From: Vibrio cyclitrophicus
GTDB lineage: Bacteria; Pseudomonadota; Gammaproteobacteria; Enterobacterales; Vibrionaceae
Assembly: GCF_024347435.1 (NCBI RefSeq)
Contig: NZ_AP025480.1
Span: 3,162,001 to 3,226,000 of the forward strand
Reading direction: 5' to 3'
DNA: 64,000 nt
The position numbers and the translations under genes were made by a program. This document shows positions 48,566 through 58,002 of the stretch, piece after piece. The notes below the pieces were generated by a model, which did no database searches, was not told where the DNA came from, and worked only from the letters and a program-made list of their open reading frames with translations. Position 1 is the stretch's first letter; the number at the start of each line of letters is the position of its first letter.

Positions 48566-49717
48566 ATGACGATAATGATGAAACCCATTCAATCAATGAG
48601 CACTGTTCTTTTGATATCTGCCAGCCTTGGTGTGGCTCTTTTGTCTTCCTCATCATTTGCTGCCTCTCAAGGGGAGCTGAAAGGCGTATCAAGCGAAATC
48701 TCTCGCCAGCAAAAAAACTTGTCCTCACAACAGAAAAAACTTGATAGCCTACAAGCAAGCCTCAAGAAACAAGAATTATCCATCGCTGCACTGGAAAAAG
48801 CGATTTTAGACAGCAAGAAGCAGCTCAATACCGCTAATGCGAATATTGCTAGCTTAGACACCAAGATCAAAGCCCTCACTGCACAGAAAAACGTCCAGAC
48901 AGACAAGTTAGAGCAGCTTATTCAGACTTACTACATGACAAGTCGAGCTAAGGCTTCTTCTCACATTCTCAACACTGGTGTAGAAGAAGATCGCATCAGT
49001 CATTATTACCAGCACCTGGCCAAAGCTCGCTCCGCAACAATTAAAACAATTGAACAGACGCAACTTGAATTAGAAGAGAGCCACAAACAGCGTCAACTCG
49101 AGCAAGAACAAATCGCAACATTGTTAAAACAGCAAACCACCAAGCGTGACAAGTTGTCTCAGACTCAAACACAACGTAAGAAAACCGTTGGTAGCATTAA
49201 GAAGAATATTTCTGGCGACAAAAATTACTTGGCTGAACTTCAGCGAAATGAAACTCGCCTGAAAGCTGAAATAGCAAAAGCAGAAAAAGCGGCTCGAGAA
49301 CGACGTAATGCAGTCCCAATGGATGGCCTAGCAAAACGTAAAGGTAAGCTACCTTGGCCGATCAAAGATAAAGTTCTACATAACTACGGTTCACGTCAAA
49401 CGGGGCAAATTAACTGGAAAGGCATGGTGATCAACGCCAAGTACGGTCAGCAGGTTAAATCCGTTTACTCAGGTACGGTGGTATTTGCCGAGTATCTGCG
49501 AGGCTATGGTTTAGTGGTTCTTCTCGATCATGGTAAAGGTGATATGACGCTCTATGGCTTTAACCAAGCACTACTGAAGAAAGAAGGTGACAAGGTTAAA
49601 GCGGGTGAAGCCATCGCGCTTGCAGGTGACACTGGCGGCCAAACACGCCCATCACTGTACTTTGAAATTCGTAGAAACAGCCAAGCTCAGAATCCAAAGA
49701 GCTGGTTGGTTCGATAA
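48566..49717 (+). CDS. envC: EnvC, murein hydrolase activator
   Basis: A periplasmic activator of cell-separation amidases (AmiA/AmiB type). Signal peptide (MSTVLLISASLGVALLSSSS, then FAAS), long coiled coil (SSEISRQQKNLSSQQKKLDS and following, about residues 30-260), then a LytM domain: VKSVYSGTVVFAEYLRGYGL, VVLLDHGKGDMTLYGFNQAL and RPSLYFEIRRNSQAQNPKSW. The usual zinc ligands of active M23 peptidases are missing, as in E. coli EnvC, so it regulates and does not cut. Start chosen at 48566 with AAGAG upstream; 48578 is an alternative. The longer upstream frame runs through repeat sequence. Confidence 0.93.
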   Translation: MTIMMKPIQSMSTVLLISASLGVALLSSSSFAASQGELKGVSSEISRQQKNLSSQQKKLDSLQASLKKQELSIAALEKAILDSKKQLNTANANIASLDTKIKALTAQKNVQTDKLEQLIQTYYMTSRAKASSHILNTGVEEDRISHYYQHLAKARSATIKTIEQTQLELEESHKQRQLEQEQIATLLKQQTTKRDKLSQTQTQRKKTVGSIKKNISGDKNYLAELQRNETRLKAEIAKAEKAARERRNAVPMDGLAKRKGKLPWPIKDKVLHNYGSRQTGQINWKGMVINAKYGQQVKSVYSGTVVFAEYLRGYGLVVLLDHGKGDMTLYGFNQALLKKEGDKVKAGEAIALAGDTGGQTRPSLYFEIRRNSQAQNPKSWLVR

Positions 49718-49724
49718 AGAGCAG

Positions 49725-49760
49725 ATACGGGATGCGAGTATCTTTCTTCGAATCCCGTAT
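49725..49760. repeat. Hairpin repeat between convergent envC and tetR
   Basis: ATACGGGAT and its complement form a 9-bp stem around an 18-base loop. It belongs to the same wordy repeat family (AAGAGCAGAT.CGGGAT) seen after cysE at 48466. It may act as a bidirectional stop for envC and the regulator gene. Confidence 0.6.
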
Positions 49761-49779
49761 ATCGCTTACTCGTCTCTTT

Positions 49780-50418
49780 CTATTTAGAGTTCAACGCCCT
49801 TACACCATCTTCCAATAATGTCAGCTGCTCAAAACCTTGAGCTGTCGCAATCGGTTTAACCGTCGCGATCATCTGCAGCATTCCTTGATGAACCACTTGC
49901 TCGGTAATTTGAGCTTTTGGAGACATCGCAGATTGATACGCCAACCAACCTGATGCAATCAAGTGAAGAGACGTCACCATCGACTTCATTTCTGCATCTG
50001 TTGCCTTGAGCAAGTTCAACTCAACGAAGGCTCGCATGATACCCACAAGGTTGGTTTGCAGCTTTTCTTGTACGGCCATGTAATCAAGGTGGAGCTTTTC
50101 ATCACGAGACAGTATTTCAGGTAGGTTCGCATAGAAGAATCGGTACTTCCACATCAGCGTGAAGATAGAATCTAGGTAGCGCTTGAGTAGCGTGAGGCTT
50201 TCTTGTTGCCCTTGAATCGGTGTGAACCTTTCAAGCAACTCTGTCGAATAGAGAGTAAAGATATCACGGACAATTTCTTGTTTGTTGCGGAAGTGGTAGT
50301 AGAGATTACCAGGGCTAATTTCGATATGCTCAGCAATATGATTGGTCGTAATACTGCGCTCGCCGTGCTCATTAAAAAGCTCTAGAGCAGCATAAACAAT
50401 CTTGTCACGTGTTTTCAT
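49780..50418 (-). CDS. TetR/AcrR-family regulator
   Basis: A 212-residue transcriptional repressor. N-terminal helix-turn-helix: AALELFNEHGERSITTNHIA and EHIEISPGNLYYHFRNKQEI, with the family YYHF motif. The C-terminal ligand domain is helical (MWKYRFFYANLPEILSRDEK). It is not SlmA, whose N-terminus differs. An inverted repeat of 12 bp lies 16 bases upstream and is a likely autoregulatory operator. Ligand and other targets are unknown. Confidence 0.9.
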   Translation of the reverse strand: MKTRDKIVYAALELFNEHGERSITTNHIAEHIEISPGNLYYHFRNKQEIVRDIFTLYSTELLERFTPIQGQQESLTLLKRYLDSIFTLMWKYRFFYANLPEILSRDEKLHLDYMAVQEKLQTNLVGIMRAFVELNLLKATDAEMKSMVTSLHLIASGWLAYQSAMSPKAQITEQVVHQGMLQMIATVKPIATAQGFEQLTLLEDGVRALNSK

Positions 50419-50433
50419 TGGTAATAAGTGTCC

Positions 50434-50475
50434 CTATCCGTTTAGAGGTTCAGTATATCGCCACTAAACGGATAG
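50434..50475. promoter_or_regulatory. Candidate TetR operator and promoter
   Basis: CTATCCGTTTAG (50434-50445) and its exact complement CTAAACGGATAG (50464-50475), 18 bases apart, just upstream of the regulator start. Read on the minus strand, TATACT lies between the half-sites and could be the -10 box. Binding there would block the gene's own promoter. Confidence 0.65.
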
Positions 50476-50628
50476 ATCGAGCTGTTAACATCTGGTCGAA
50501 TTAGCAAACGCTAAAATTCACCTTCAACCGTCACACCTTTGATCAATCACATCTTTGATCAATCACAGCTGTCATTAATCGCTCGTTTCATTAATCTTAA
50601 TCACTCGTACAATCAATCGCTACTGTAA

Positions 50629-51792
50629 TCAATCGCTGCCAAACAGGTCTCGTGTGTACACCTTATCTGCTACGTCTGCGATTTCTTCTACCATTCTGTT
50701 AGATACAATCACATCCGATACGGTTTTAAACTCTTCAAGGTCAGAATAAACTTTAGAGTTAAAGAAATGCTCTTCTTCCAATACCGGCTCATACACGACG
50801 ACTTCGATGCCTTTGGCTTTTAAACGCTTCATGATCCCTTGGATGGAAGAAGCACGGAAATTGTCAGAGCCCGCCTTCATAATCAAACGATAAATACCGA
50901 CAATTTTAGGCGAGCGCTTAATAATTGAATCCGCAATGAAGTCTTTTCGGGTACGGTTTGCATCAACAATCGCACCCACAATGTTGTTTGGTACATCTTG
51001 ATAGTTTGCTAATAGTTGCTTGGTGTCTTTTGGTAAGCAGTAACCACCGTAACCAAATGAAGGGTTGTTGTAATGATTGCCGATACGAGGGTCTAAGCCA
51101 ACACCTTCGATGATCTGACGAGAATCCAAGCCATGCGCTTCCGCGTAAGAATCAAGCTCATTGAAATAAGAAACTCGCATCGCTAGATAAGTATTTGAGA
51201 ATAACTTTACTGCTTCTGCTTCCGTTGAGTGAGTAAACAGTACGTCGATGTTTTCTTTTTCCGCACCTTCCACAAGAAGATTCGCAAACACTTTAGCGCG
51301 TTCAGAACATTCACCAACGATAATTCGTGATGGGTGTAGATTGTCGTACAGGGCCTTACCTTCACGCAAAAACTCCGGTGAGAACATGACGTTTTCGCAG
51401 TTCAGCTCTTGCTTAATACGCTCGGTATAGCCAACCGGCACCGTTGATTTAATAACCATTATCGCATCAGGATTGATCTCCATGACGTCTTTGATGACTG
51501 ATTCTACAGAGCTGGTATCAAAATAATTGTTTTTAGGGTCATAATCGGTAGGTGTAGCAATGATGACAAATTCAGCATTTTTGTAAGCGGCTTTATCCGT
51601 TGTTGCCATGAAGTTCAGCGTCTTATTTGATAGAAAGTGCTCAATCTCATTGTCTACAATCGGTGACTGCTTATTGTTTAGCATTGCCACTTTTTCATCG
51701 ATGATATCTACCGCAATGACTTCATGATGTTGTGCCAAAAGCATAGCGTTTGATAGACCCACATACCCTGTACCGGCTACTGCAATCTTCAT
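50629..51792 (-). CDS. ugd: UDP-glucose 6-dehydrogenase
   Basis: Oxidises UDP-glucose to UDP-glucuronic acid, a precursor for capsule and LPS sugars. A 387-residue enzyme with the Rossmann start [20 protein letters not shown], the substrate block [20 protein letters not shown], and the catalytic Cys in [15 protein letters not shown]. Transcribed away from hldD with about 150 bases between. It may supply glucuronate for the polysaccharide made by the upstream cluster. Confidence 0.96.
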   Translation of the reverse strand: MKIAVAGTGYVGLSNAMLLAQHHEVIAVDIIDEKVAMLNNKQSPIVDNEIEHFLSNKTLNFMATTDKAAYKNAEFVIIATPTDYDPKNNYFDTSSVESVIKDVMEINPDAIMVIKSTVPVGYTERIKQELNCENVMFSPEFLREGKALYDNLHPSRIIVGECSERAKVFANLLVEGAEKENIDVLFTHSTEAEAVKLFSNTYLAMRVSYFNELDSYAEAHGLDSRQIIEGVGLDPRIGNHYNNPSFGYGGYCLPKDTKQLLANYQDVPNNIVGAIVDANRTRKDFIADSIIKRSPKIVGIYRLIMKAGSDNFRASSIQGIMKRLKAKGIEVVVYEPVLEEEHFFNSKVYSDLEEFKTVSDVIVSNRMVEEIADVADKVYTRDLFGSD

Positions 51793-51944
51793 GATAATAC
51801 CTATAGTTTTGAGTAATTAACTCAACATAATTTATAACTTAGCTTGCCATATCATACTCTGGTTGGGGAATTATTCCACTAGCCCGCTTTATCCATTCCT
51901 TGCTATACTCGTGACAGTTTTGTATTCAAAAGAGTTAGAAAATT

Positions 51945-52886
51945 ATGATTATCGTAACGGGTGGTGCTGGCATGATTGGCAGCAATATTGTTAAGGCGCT
52001 TAATGAAGCGGGCCACAACGATATTCTAGTCGTCGACAACTTAAAAGATGGTAAGAAATTTAAGAACCTTGTAGACCTAGACATCACGGATTACATGGAT
52101 CGTGATGACTTCCTAACTCAAGTCATGGCCGGTGATGATTTTGGTCATATTGAAGCTGTTTTCCATGAAGGAGCATGCTCTGCTACCACTGAGTGGGATG
52201 GCAAATACATGATGCTCAACAACTATGAATACTCAAAAGAGCTACTTCATTACTGTGTTGAACGTGAAATTCCTTTCTTGTATGCCTCTTCAGCTGCAAC
52301 TTACGGTGAAACCGACACTTTCATTGAAGAACGAGAGTACGAAGGTGCATTGAATGTCTACGGCTATTCAAAACAACAATTTGATAACTACGTTCGTCGC
52401 TTAACCGCGGATGCAGCAGCACACAACGAAACGCTTTCGCAAATCGTAGGGTTCCGTTACTTCAATGTTTATGGTCCACGCGAGCAACACAAAGGCAGCA
52501 TGGCCTCTGTCGCTTTCCACCTAAACAACCAAATGAATGCCGGTGAAAACCCGAAATTGTTCGCAGGTAGCGAAACCTTTAAGCGTGATTTTGTGTATGT
52601 GGGTGATGTCGCGGCTGTAAACTTGTGGTTCTTAGAGAATGGGGTATCTGGCCTCTTTAATCTAGGTACTGGCAATGCTGAGTCGTTTGAAGAAGTCGCC
52701 AAGGCAGTTATCAAGCACCATGGTAAAGGCGAAATCGAAACGATTCCTTTCCCTGAGCATTTAAAAGGTGCTTACCAAGAATTCACTCAAGCAGACCTAA
52801 CGAAGCTTCGCGGTACAGGTTGCGATATCGAGTTTAAAGCAGTAGCCGATGGCGTTGCTGAGTACATGAAGATCGTAAACGCTTAA
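51945..52886 (+). CDS. hldD: ADP-L-glycero-D-manno-heptose 6-epimerase
   Basis: Makes the heptose donor for the LPS inner core. A 313-residue short-chain epimerase: [48 protein letters not shown] with the YxxxK pair, and [20 protein letters not shown]. Known as gmhD/rfaD. In Vibrio it marks the border between the core-LPS genes and the O/K polysaccharide locus, which fits its place here. Confidence 0.97.
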   Translation: MIIVTGGAGMIGSNIVKALNEAGHNDILVVDNLKDGKKFKNLVDLDITDYMDRDDFLTQVMAGDDFGHIEAVFHEGACSATTEWDGKYMMLNNYEYSKELLHYCVEREIPFLYASSAATYGETDTFIEEREYEGALNVYGYSKQQFDNYVRRLTADAAAHNETLSQIVGFRYFNVYGPREQHKGSMASVAFHLNNQMNAGENPKLFAGSETFKRDFVYVGDVAAVNLWFLENGVSGLFNLGTGNAESFEEVAKAVIKHHGKGEIETIPFPEHLKGAYQEFTQADLTKLRGTGCDIEFKAVADGVAEYMKIVNA

Positions 52887-52906
52887 CGGTATATTTCAGA
52901 TTAGGA

Positions 52907-52942
52907 CCAATAATACACCCTACTTTTAGCGTGTATTATTGG
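52907..52942. other. 12-bp hairpin after hldD
   Basis: CCAATAATACAC and its exact complement around a 12-base loop, 20 bases after the hldD stop. It has no T-run on either side, so it may attenuate, stabilise the mRNA end, or be a weak terminator before the acyltransferase gene. Confidence 0.6.
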
Positions 52943-53020
52943 GAATGTCTAACGAATATAATCATTCCCAGAGTGACCGATATTAAGTTAACTCTCTGAT
53001 TTAAATAATGTAGTGAATGA

Positions 53021-53977
53021 ATGACCACACAACGCAATGATTTTGATCCAAAAGCTTACAATCCTGAGTTTGAATGGGGTTTTCTAGCACCTAAATACTG
53101 GGGAACTTGGATTGCTGTTTTGTTATCGTCTTTAGTCTGCTTCTTACCTAACAGCATTCGTTTAGCATTAGCTAAGTTTATGGCTAAGCAAGCTGTAAAA
53201 ATTAAGAATAAGGCTAACCGCCGGGCTCGAGTTAACCTTGAGATGTGTTTCCCTGAGCAATCTATCGAAGAGCGCGAAGAAACTCTCTATCAGTCATACG
53301 TTACTTCCATCTCATTTTTGATGGGATTTGCTTCACTGACACTCAAGAGTAAAACTTGGCTAGAGAATAACACTGCGATAAACGGCCTGAGCAACCTAAC
53401 CGATATTACAGACAGTGGCGAGAATGTGATCTTGCTGGTGCCACACACATGGGCTATCGATATCCCAGCGGTATTATTAGCTTCACGCAATTTACCTGTA
53501 TCTGCGATGGCGAAAGCACAAAAAAACAAACTCAGTGACTGGCTAATGCACCGACAGCGCGTGCAATACGGCGGTCGTGTTTATGATCGCAGCGGTGGTA
53601 TCAAACCTTTCATCAAGTCGGTACGTGATGGGTACCTGGGTTACTACCTCCCTGATGAAGATCTTGGCCGTGAGCACAGTGTCTTCGTTGACTTTTTCGC
53701 GACTCAAAAAGCAACTATCTCAGGCCTTGGTCGCCTATCAAAACTAAGTAAAGCTAAAATTGTGCCCTTGTTTGCTCAATACGATAGCAGTACAGGCCAA
53801 TACGCCCTGGACTTCTACCCTGCTCTACCCTTCCCAACAGGAAGCGAAGAAGAGGACGCCCGTATGATGAACCAATGTATTGAAAATTACGTGAGCAAAA
53901 ACCCAGAGCAATATATGTGGATCTTAAGGCTGCTTAAGACTCGTCCTGATAGCAATATCAACCCTTATCATCGTTAG
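53021..53977 (+). CDS. lpxM: Lipid A late acyltransferase (LpxM/LpxN type)
   Basis: Adds a secondary acyl chain to lipid A at the inner membrane. A 318-residue LpxL/LpxM-family protein with an N-terminal membrane anchor (TWIAVLLSSLVCFLPN), the HxxxxD catalytic motif in LLVPHTWAIDIPAVLL, and GGRVYDRSGGIKPFIKSVRD and YLPDEDLGREHSVFVDFFAT. The opening PEFEWGFLAPKYWGTW is typical of the LpxM side of the family. In V. cholerae the related enzyme is LpxN, so the acyl donor is not certain. It begins an operon with the next three genes. Confidence 0.85.
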   Translation: MTTQRNDFDPKAYNPEFEWGFLAPKYWGTWIAVLLSSLVCFLPNSIRLALAKFMAKQAVKIKNKANRRARVNLEMCFPEQSIEEREETLYQSYVTSISFLMGFASLTLKSKTWLENNTAINGLSNLTDITDSGENVILLVPHTWAIDIPAVLLASRNLPVSAMAKAQKNKLSDWLMHRQRVQYGGRVYDRSGGIKPFIKSVRDGYLGYYLPDEDLGREHSVFVDFFATQKATISGLGRLSKLSKAKIVPLFAQYDSSTGQYALDFYPALPFPTGSEEEDARMMNQCIENYVSKNPEQYMWILRLLKTRPDSNINPYHR

Positions 53978-53978
53978 C

Positions 53979-55193
53979 ATGACATTGAACAGCATGAATA
54001 TTATTAACAGACAGCAGATTTATACAGCGCTCCTACTCTTACCTTATTTTTTTGCTGTTACGGGCATGTTAGTTTGGGATAGTGGCGATAAGAAAATGAT
54101 CCCACTATTTTTGATTAGTATCATCGTTAGTATATTTGCATTCAAAAAAGAAACCATATTAAATAACATACGGAACCCATTTGTATGGCTCATTGGCATT
54201 TCGTGTCTATATACTGTGTTTAGCTATTATTATCATGGGTCCAGCTCTAGAGAACTAAGAGCACTGATTGGCGTTACTCTTTTTCTTATCGCTTTTCCAT
54301 ACCAAATTTTGACGAAAAAAGTCATTCAATGGGTCGTTTTGATCGGTAGTTTGGCAATATGTGCCAATAGCGTCTATTTCAACCTCTATATAGGTACGGG
54401 CCGCAATGCTGGTTATATAAACCCGATCCCTTACTCGACGGCGTGCGCATCAATATCCATAATCGCGTTCTCTTTATTGCTAGATAGCTCTCCTTTTAAG
54501 GGTAAAGTTCTTCCTTTAGTCGCTTTTCTGCTGTCGTTGCCTCCTATCATACTAAGTGAAACTAGAGGGATTTGGTTAGCGTTTACTTTAAGTGTCTTTA
54601 TTATAATCGTAGCTAAATGTATTAAAAACCCGCCTTCGAGAAAATATATATTATTTACTTTTGTATTTACAGCCGTTCTCACTGCTACTGGCGCTTTCTT
54701 ATTTAAAGAGAAAATAAATGAGAGATACGACCAAACTATCTATGAAATCAAAAAGATTCAATCGGGCGATTATAATACTTCCGTTGGGCTTAGGTTACAA
54801 ATGTGGATGTTAGCTCCGGAATTAATAAAACAGAAACCAATGCTAGGACACGGCAAGGAACAACGGGAGATATTAAAAGATAAGTTAGAACATGGTGAAA
54901 TATCCAGACCGCTATATCATTATGCTTCAGCCCACTTCCACAATCAAATTTTGGATAAAATGGTTAAATCTGGGATGATAGGCGTAATACTTGTACTTAG
55001 CCTTCTACTTTATCCACTAGTGATGATGAGAAAATCACCACCACTCGATGTGTATATCATAATTGGTTTGGTTAGTTTATTTTTTATCGCTGGTTTAACT
55101 GATGTTCCTTTTAATCATCCTCAGCCTCTGATGCTATATTTATTATTTCTAGCCCCTACATACTCAAGAATTCAGAGAGATCCCAATGACTAA
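53979..55193 (+). CDS. waaL: O-antigen ligase-like membrane protein (WaaL)
   Basis: Transfers undecaprenyl-linked glycan to lipid A-core in the periplasm. A 404-residue protein with about ten to twelve membrane helices; key motifs of the Wzy_C/WaaL fold are the Arg in LSETRGIWLAF and the large periplasmic loop with GHGKEQ and ASAHFHNQILDKMVKSG holding the conserved His. Wzy polymerases share this fold, but the position inside core genes favours ligase. The start lies two bases after the acyltransferase stop; the gene overlaps the next by eight bases. Confidence 0.8.
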   Translation: MTLNSMNIINRQQIYTALLLLPYFFAVTGMLVWDSGDKKMIPLFLISIIVSIFAFKKETILNNIRNPFVWLIGISCLYTVFSYYYHGSSSRELRALIGVTLFLIAFPYQILTKKVIQWVVLIGSLAICANSVYFNLYIGTGRNAGYINPIPYSTACASISIIAFSLLLDSSPFKGKVLPLVAFLLSLPPIILSETRGIWLAFTLSVFIIIVAKCIKNPPSRKYILFTFVFTAVLTATGAFLFKEKINERYDQTIYEIKKIQSGDYNTSVGLRLQMWMLAPELIKQKPMLGHGKEQREILKDKLEHGEISRPLYHYASAHFHNQILDKMVKSGMIGVILVLSLLLYPLVMMRKSPPLDVYIIIGLVSLFFIAGLTDVPFNHPQPLMLYLLFLAPTYSRIQRDPND

Positions 55194-55932
55194 AATTTTT
55201 GTCATAAACCTAGAATCTTCTATAGAAAGAAGAAAAAATATTAGTCATCAATTGAATGAATTAGATCTTTCATTTGATATTTTTAATGCTGTAGACGGTC
55301 GAACATCCCCTCCTCATCCACTACTTAACCGTTATAACGATTGTTTAAGCCAGACATACCGAGCAAAGACTTTGAGTGCTGGCCAACTAGGCTGCTATGC
55401 GAGTCACTACTTGTTATGGGAAAAGTGTGTTGAAATAAATGAACCAATAATCGTCATTGAAGATGATGCTCTTATATTTAAAGAGGCATTTCTTAATTTC
55501 ATACAAGATATTCGTGACATACCTGAAACTGTAGAATGTGTGAGATTATTCAAAAATAAGCGCCGTAAATATGACTCTTATGAAGTGTTCGGAGCTAAAT
55601 CAACGAGTATTCACAAGTTTACTAAAGGTCACATGAGCGCTACAGCTTATTTTTTAAGACCTTCTGGGGCTAAAAAATTCCTCCACCATTCGAATGAATG
55701 GTGTATGGCAGTAGATATTTATATGGATCGATTCTGGCAAAACGAAGTTGAGTGTTATGGGACTGCTGTTCCTTGTTTAACAAACGATCCTAAATTTGAT
55801 TCTGATATCGGCTATGAAAAAAGAATAAGCACCAGAAGTTTATTAAAAAAATGTAAACGCGAGTGGTTTAATTTAAATGAAACCATCCAACGCCATCTAC
55901 ATAATATAAAATTCAAATACTCGAAGCGGTAA
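55186..55932 (+). CDS. Family 25 LPS glycosyltransferase
   Basis: A 248-residue LgtB/LpsA-type enzyme: KIFVINLESSIERRKNISHQ, FNAVDGRTSPPHPLLNRY, LSAGQLGCYASHYLLWEK and the acidic motif IVIEDDALI. Such enzymes add galactose or glucose to LPS core. In the operon waaL-GT25-GT4. A related gene begins at 63864, so the core locus has at least two family 25 members. Confidence 0.92.
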   Translation: MTKIFVINLESSIERRKNISHQLNELDLSFDIFNAVDGRTSPPHPLLNRYNDCLSQTYRAKTLSAGQLGCYASHYLLWEKCVEINEPIIVIEDDALIFKEAFLNFIQDIRDIPETVECVRLFKNKRRKYDSYEVFGAKSTSIHKFTKGHMSATAYFLRPSGAKKFLHHSNEWCMAVDIYMDRFWQNEVECYGTAVPCLTNDPKFDSDIGYEKRISTRSLLKKCKREWFNLNETIQRHLHNIKFKYSKR

Positions 55933-55936
55933 CCCA

Positions 55937-57016
55937 ATGAAAATTCTTGTTGCTAGTTCTTACTATCATGCTCAAAATAGCGTACGCCCTGAAGCTGAAA
56001 TGTTTATAGAAATGGTAAAACAGGGCCATGAGGTCACTGTAATTACCCAAGGAGATGCCGAATATACGGAACGATTTAGAGCATGTGGTGTAAAAGTCGT
56101 TGATGCATATCCAACTAAAAAGATCTGCTTAAGCACTATCAAAGCTTATAGAGCCGAGCTGAACAGCAAAGCCTATGACATCTTTTATGCGTTTAATTCT
56201 AAAACTATCCCAAATGCGGCGTTTGCTTGTATTGGCAAAAAGACAAAATTAATTACATATCGCGGGACTACAGGTGGCTTGTATCGCCATGATCCTTCAG
56301 CCTACCTCACTCACCTGCACCCAAAAGTCAGTGGTGTTGTTTGCGTATCAAAAGCGGTGGCTAACGACGTTAAAAAGAGAGTTTGGTGCAGTAAAGATAA
56401 TGTAGTTACCATTTATAAAGGTCATGAACTAGACTGGTATACCGTTCAGGCAAATAAGCCAGAAGAGTTTGGCTTAGACTCCAATAACGTCATTGCTGTT
56501 TGTGCAGCTCATGTGAGACCTAGCAAGGGAATCGATGTTCTAATAAAAGCTACACACTTTGTTGATAACCCAAACTTTCATCTTCTTTTAATTGGCAGTG
56601 GTTACGAACCTTATTTTGATATGGCGAAAGATAGCCCTATGTCAGAGAGAATACACTTCATTGGTCACAGAAAAGATGTTCCATCCATTATGGCTATGGC
56701 TGATTTTCAAATTCAACCATCAATCAGTGGAGAGGGGCTTCCAAGAACGATTGTTGAAGCCATGGCAAATGGAACACCGTCAATAGTGACAACAACGGGT
56801 GGCTCCCCAGAGCTGATCGAAGAAAACGAAACTGGCCACATTGTTCCCGTAAAAAATGCTCAGTTATTAGGTGAATCTATAAACAACATGGCAAAGAGTA
56901 AAGAACGATGTTCAGAAATGGGGCATAAAGCAAAGATCAGACTCCAACGCTACTTTTCGTCATCAGAAACAGTTAAACAACACATTCGCTTTTTTGAAAA
57001 ATTAACGAACAAATAG
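55937..57016 (+). CDS. Family 4 glycosyltransferase (LPS core)
   Basis: A 359-residue GT-B enzyme with KILVASSYYHAQNSVRPEAE, KLITYRGTTGGLYRHDPSAY, HVRPSKGIDVLIKATHFV and the E-x7-E signature SGEGLPRTIVEAMANGTPSI followed by GGSPELIEEN. Five bases after the GT25 gene, last of the plus-strand operon. Likely adds an outer-core sugar. Donor unknown. Confidence 0.92.
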   Translation: MKILVASSYYHAQNSVRPEAEMFIEMVKQGHEVTVITQGDAEYTERFRACGVKVVDAYPTKKICLSTIKAYRAELNSKAYDIFYAFNSKTIPNAAFACIGKKTKLITYRGTTGGLYRHDPSAYLTHLHPKVSGVVCVSKAVANDVKKRVWCSKDNVVTIYKGHELDWYTVQANKPEEFGLDSNNVIAVCAAHVRPSKGIDVLIKATHFVDNPNFHLLLIGSGYEPYFDMAKDSPMSERIHFIGHRKDVPSIMAMADFQIQPSISGEGLPRTIVEAMANGTPSIVTTTGGSPELIEENETGHIVPVKNAQLLGESINNMAKSKERCSEMGHKAKIRLQRYFSSSETVKQHIRFFEKLTNK

Positions 57017-57066
57017 CTTAGCAATCAAAGGGCAAGTAAGTGGATAAACCAACTTGCCCAAACAAC

Positions 57067-57999
57067 CTACTTGTGGTCTTGAATAATTCTGTTTATCACT
57101 TCTTTTTGAGTCTCGACTATCGCATTCAGTTGTTCCAAAGAACTCAACTGGTAATTGCTCTTGTCATTGGCTAATGCTTCAAGCTTAGCTTTTAACGTGG
57201 TCATATTATCATTAGAGGCCAGTTTATAAACTGTTACTAATGACAACCACTTTCTTGATAAAGATGGCAATAATTTAGCCACAATTCTCTTATATGAGTT
57301 TTCTAATAATTTACCAATGGGCATCTTATTGACACTCATGAAAGGTAAGTCGTGTAAGGTCAGCTCTACATCCATAGATTCGGCAAAGTCATACCACTTT
57401 TCATCGTCAAATGCTGGAGAGAACCGAACGCCTTTCCAAGGGATGCGAAGTGCATCTGCAATAATGGCGCCGTGCATAGCCTCAGTCACAACGGACTCAC
57501 ACTCTTGAAGAGCCAACAAAAAGGCCTCTACAGGTTGTTTGGCTGTAATATAGGTTAAACCTATCTCCTGACAAACTTTTTCCCAATCAATAAAGTCTTC
57601 ACTACGGTGATGAGGTATAAAGCCAATCTTCCCTTTTTGTTTTTCCGCTTTCGGAAAGTCAACTTCACGCAGCAGATAAGCACCATCTCCAACTACCAAT
57701 TCGGGTTTTAACCCCAATTTTTTTGCCGTTCTTGGACCTCTCACCCCATACACTGTGCACTTATCATCCAGCGTCGGCACATTCCATTCCCAAGCCCCTG
57801 AGGAAAAAATAATAATTTCTTCTGCACTGGCTAAGTTTTTATTTATTCGCTTCTCCGTCAAAATAGTCCCGATACCTAAAAAGTAACGAGAGCTATCTTC
57901 TGCAATCAAGTCACCAAAAAGCTGTGGCCACAGCCAGGGATTTAGATCATCCCCTACATTGTAAGTATCTGACAAGCAGTACTCTAATTTAAAAGCCAC
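57067..57999 (-). CDS. Polysaccharide pyruvyl transferase family protein
   Basis: A 310-residue protein of the CsaB/WcaK/PssM pyruvyl-transferase fold: YNVGDDLNPWLWPQLFGDLI, FSSGAWEWNVPTL, YGVRGPRTAKKLGLKPELVV with GDGAYLL, and VTEAMHGAIIADALRIPWKG with the conserved His. The family adds ketal-linked pyruvate from PEP to sugars, giving the glycan negative charge; some members have other roles. It is four bases from the next gene on the minus strand. Acceptor presumably an LPS core or surface sugar. Confidence 0.85.
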   Translation of the reverse strand: MAFKLEYCLSDTYNVGDDLNPWLWPQLFGDLIAEDSSRYFLGIGTILTEKRINKNLASAEEIIIFSSGAWEWNVPTLDDKCTVYGVRGPRTAKKLGLKPELVVGDGAYLLREVDFPKAEKQKGKIGFIPHHRSEDFIDWEKVCQEIGLTYITAKQPVEAFLLALQECESVVTEAMHGAIIADALRIPWKGVRFSPAFDDEKWYDFAESMDVELTLHDLPFMSVNKMPIGKLLENSYKRIVAKLLPSLSRKWLSLVTVYKLASNDNMTTLKAKLEALANDKSNYQLSSLEQLNAIVETQKEVINRIIQDHK

Positions 58000-58002
58000 T
58001 GG

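Noticed and set aside
48566..49717. EnvC as an active M23 endopeptidase
   Set aside because: The zinc-binding His/Asp residues of active LytM enzymes are missing, as in known EnvC activators.
49780..50418. TetR-family gene as SlmA
   Set aside because: The SlmA N-terminus and neighbours (dut, coaBC) are absent; only the general TetR fold matches.
52907..52942. Rho-independent terminator after hldD
   Set aside because: The stem is perfect but no T-run follows on either strand; listed only as a hairpin.
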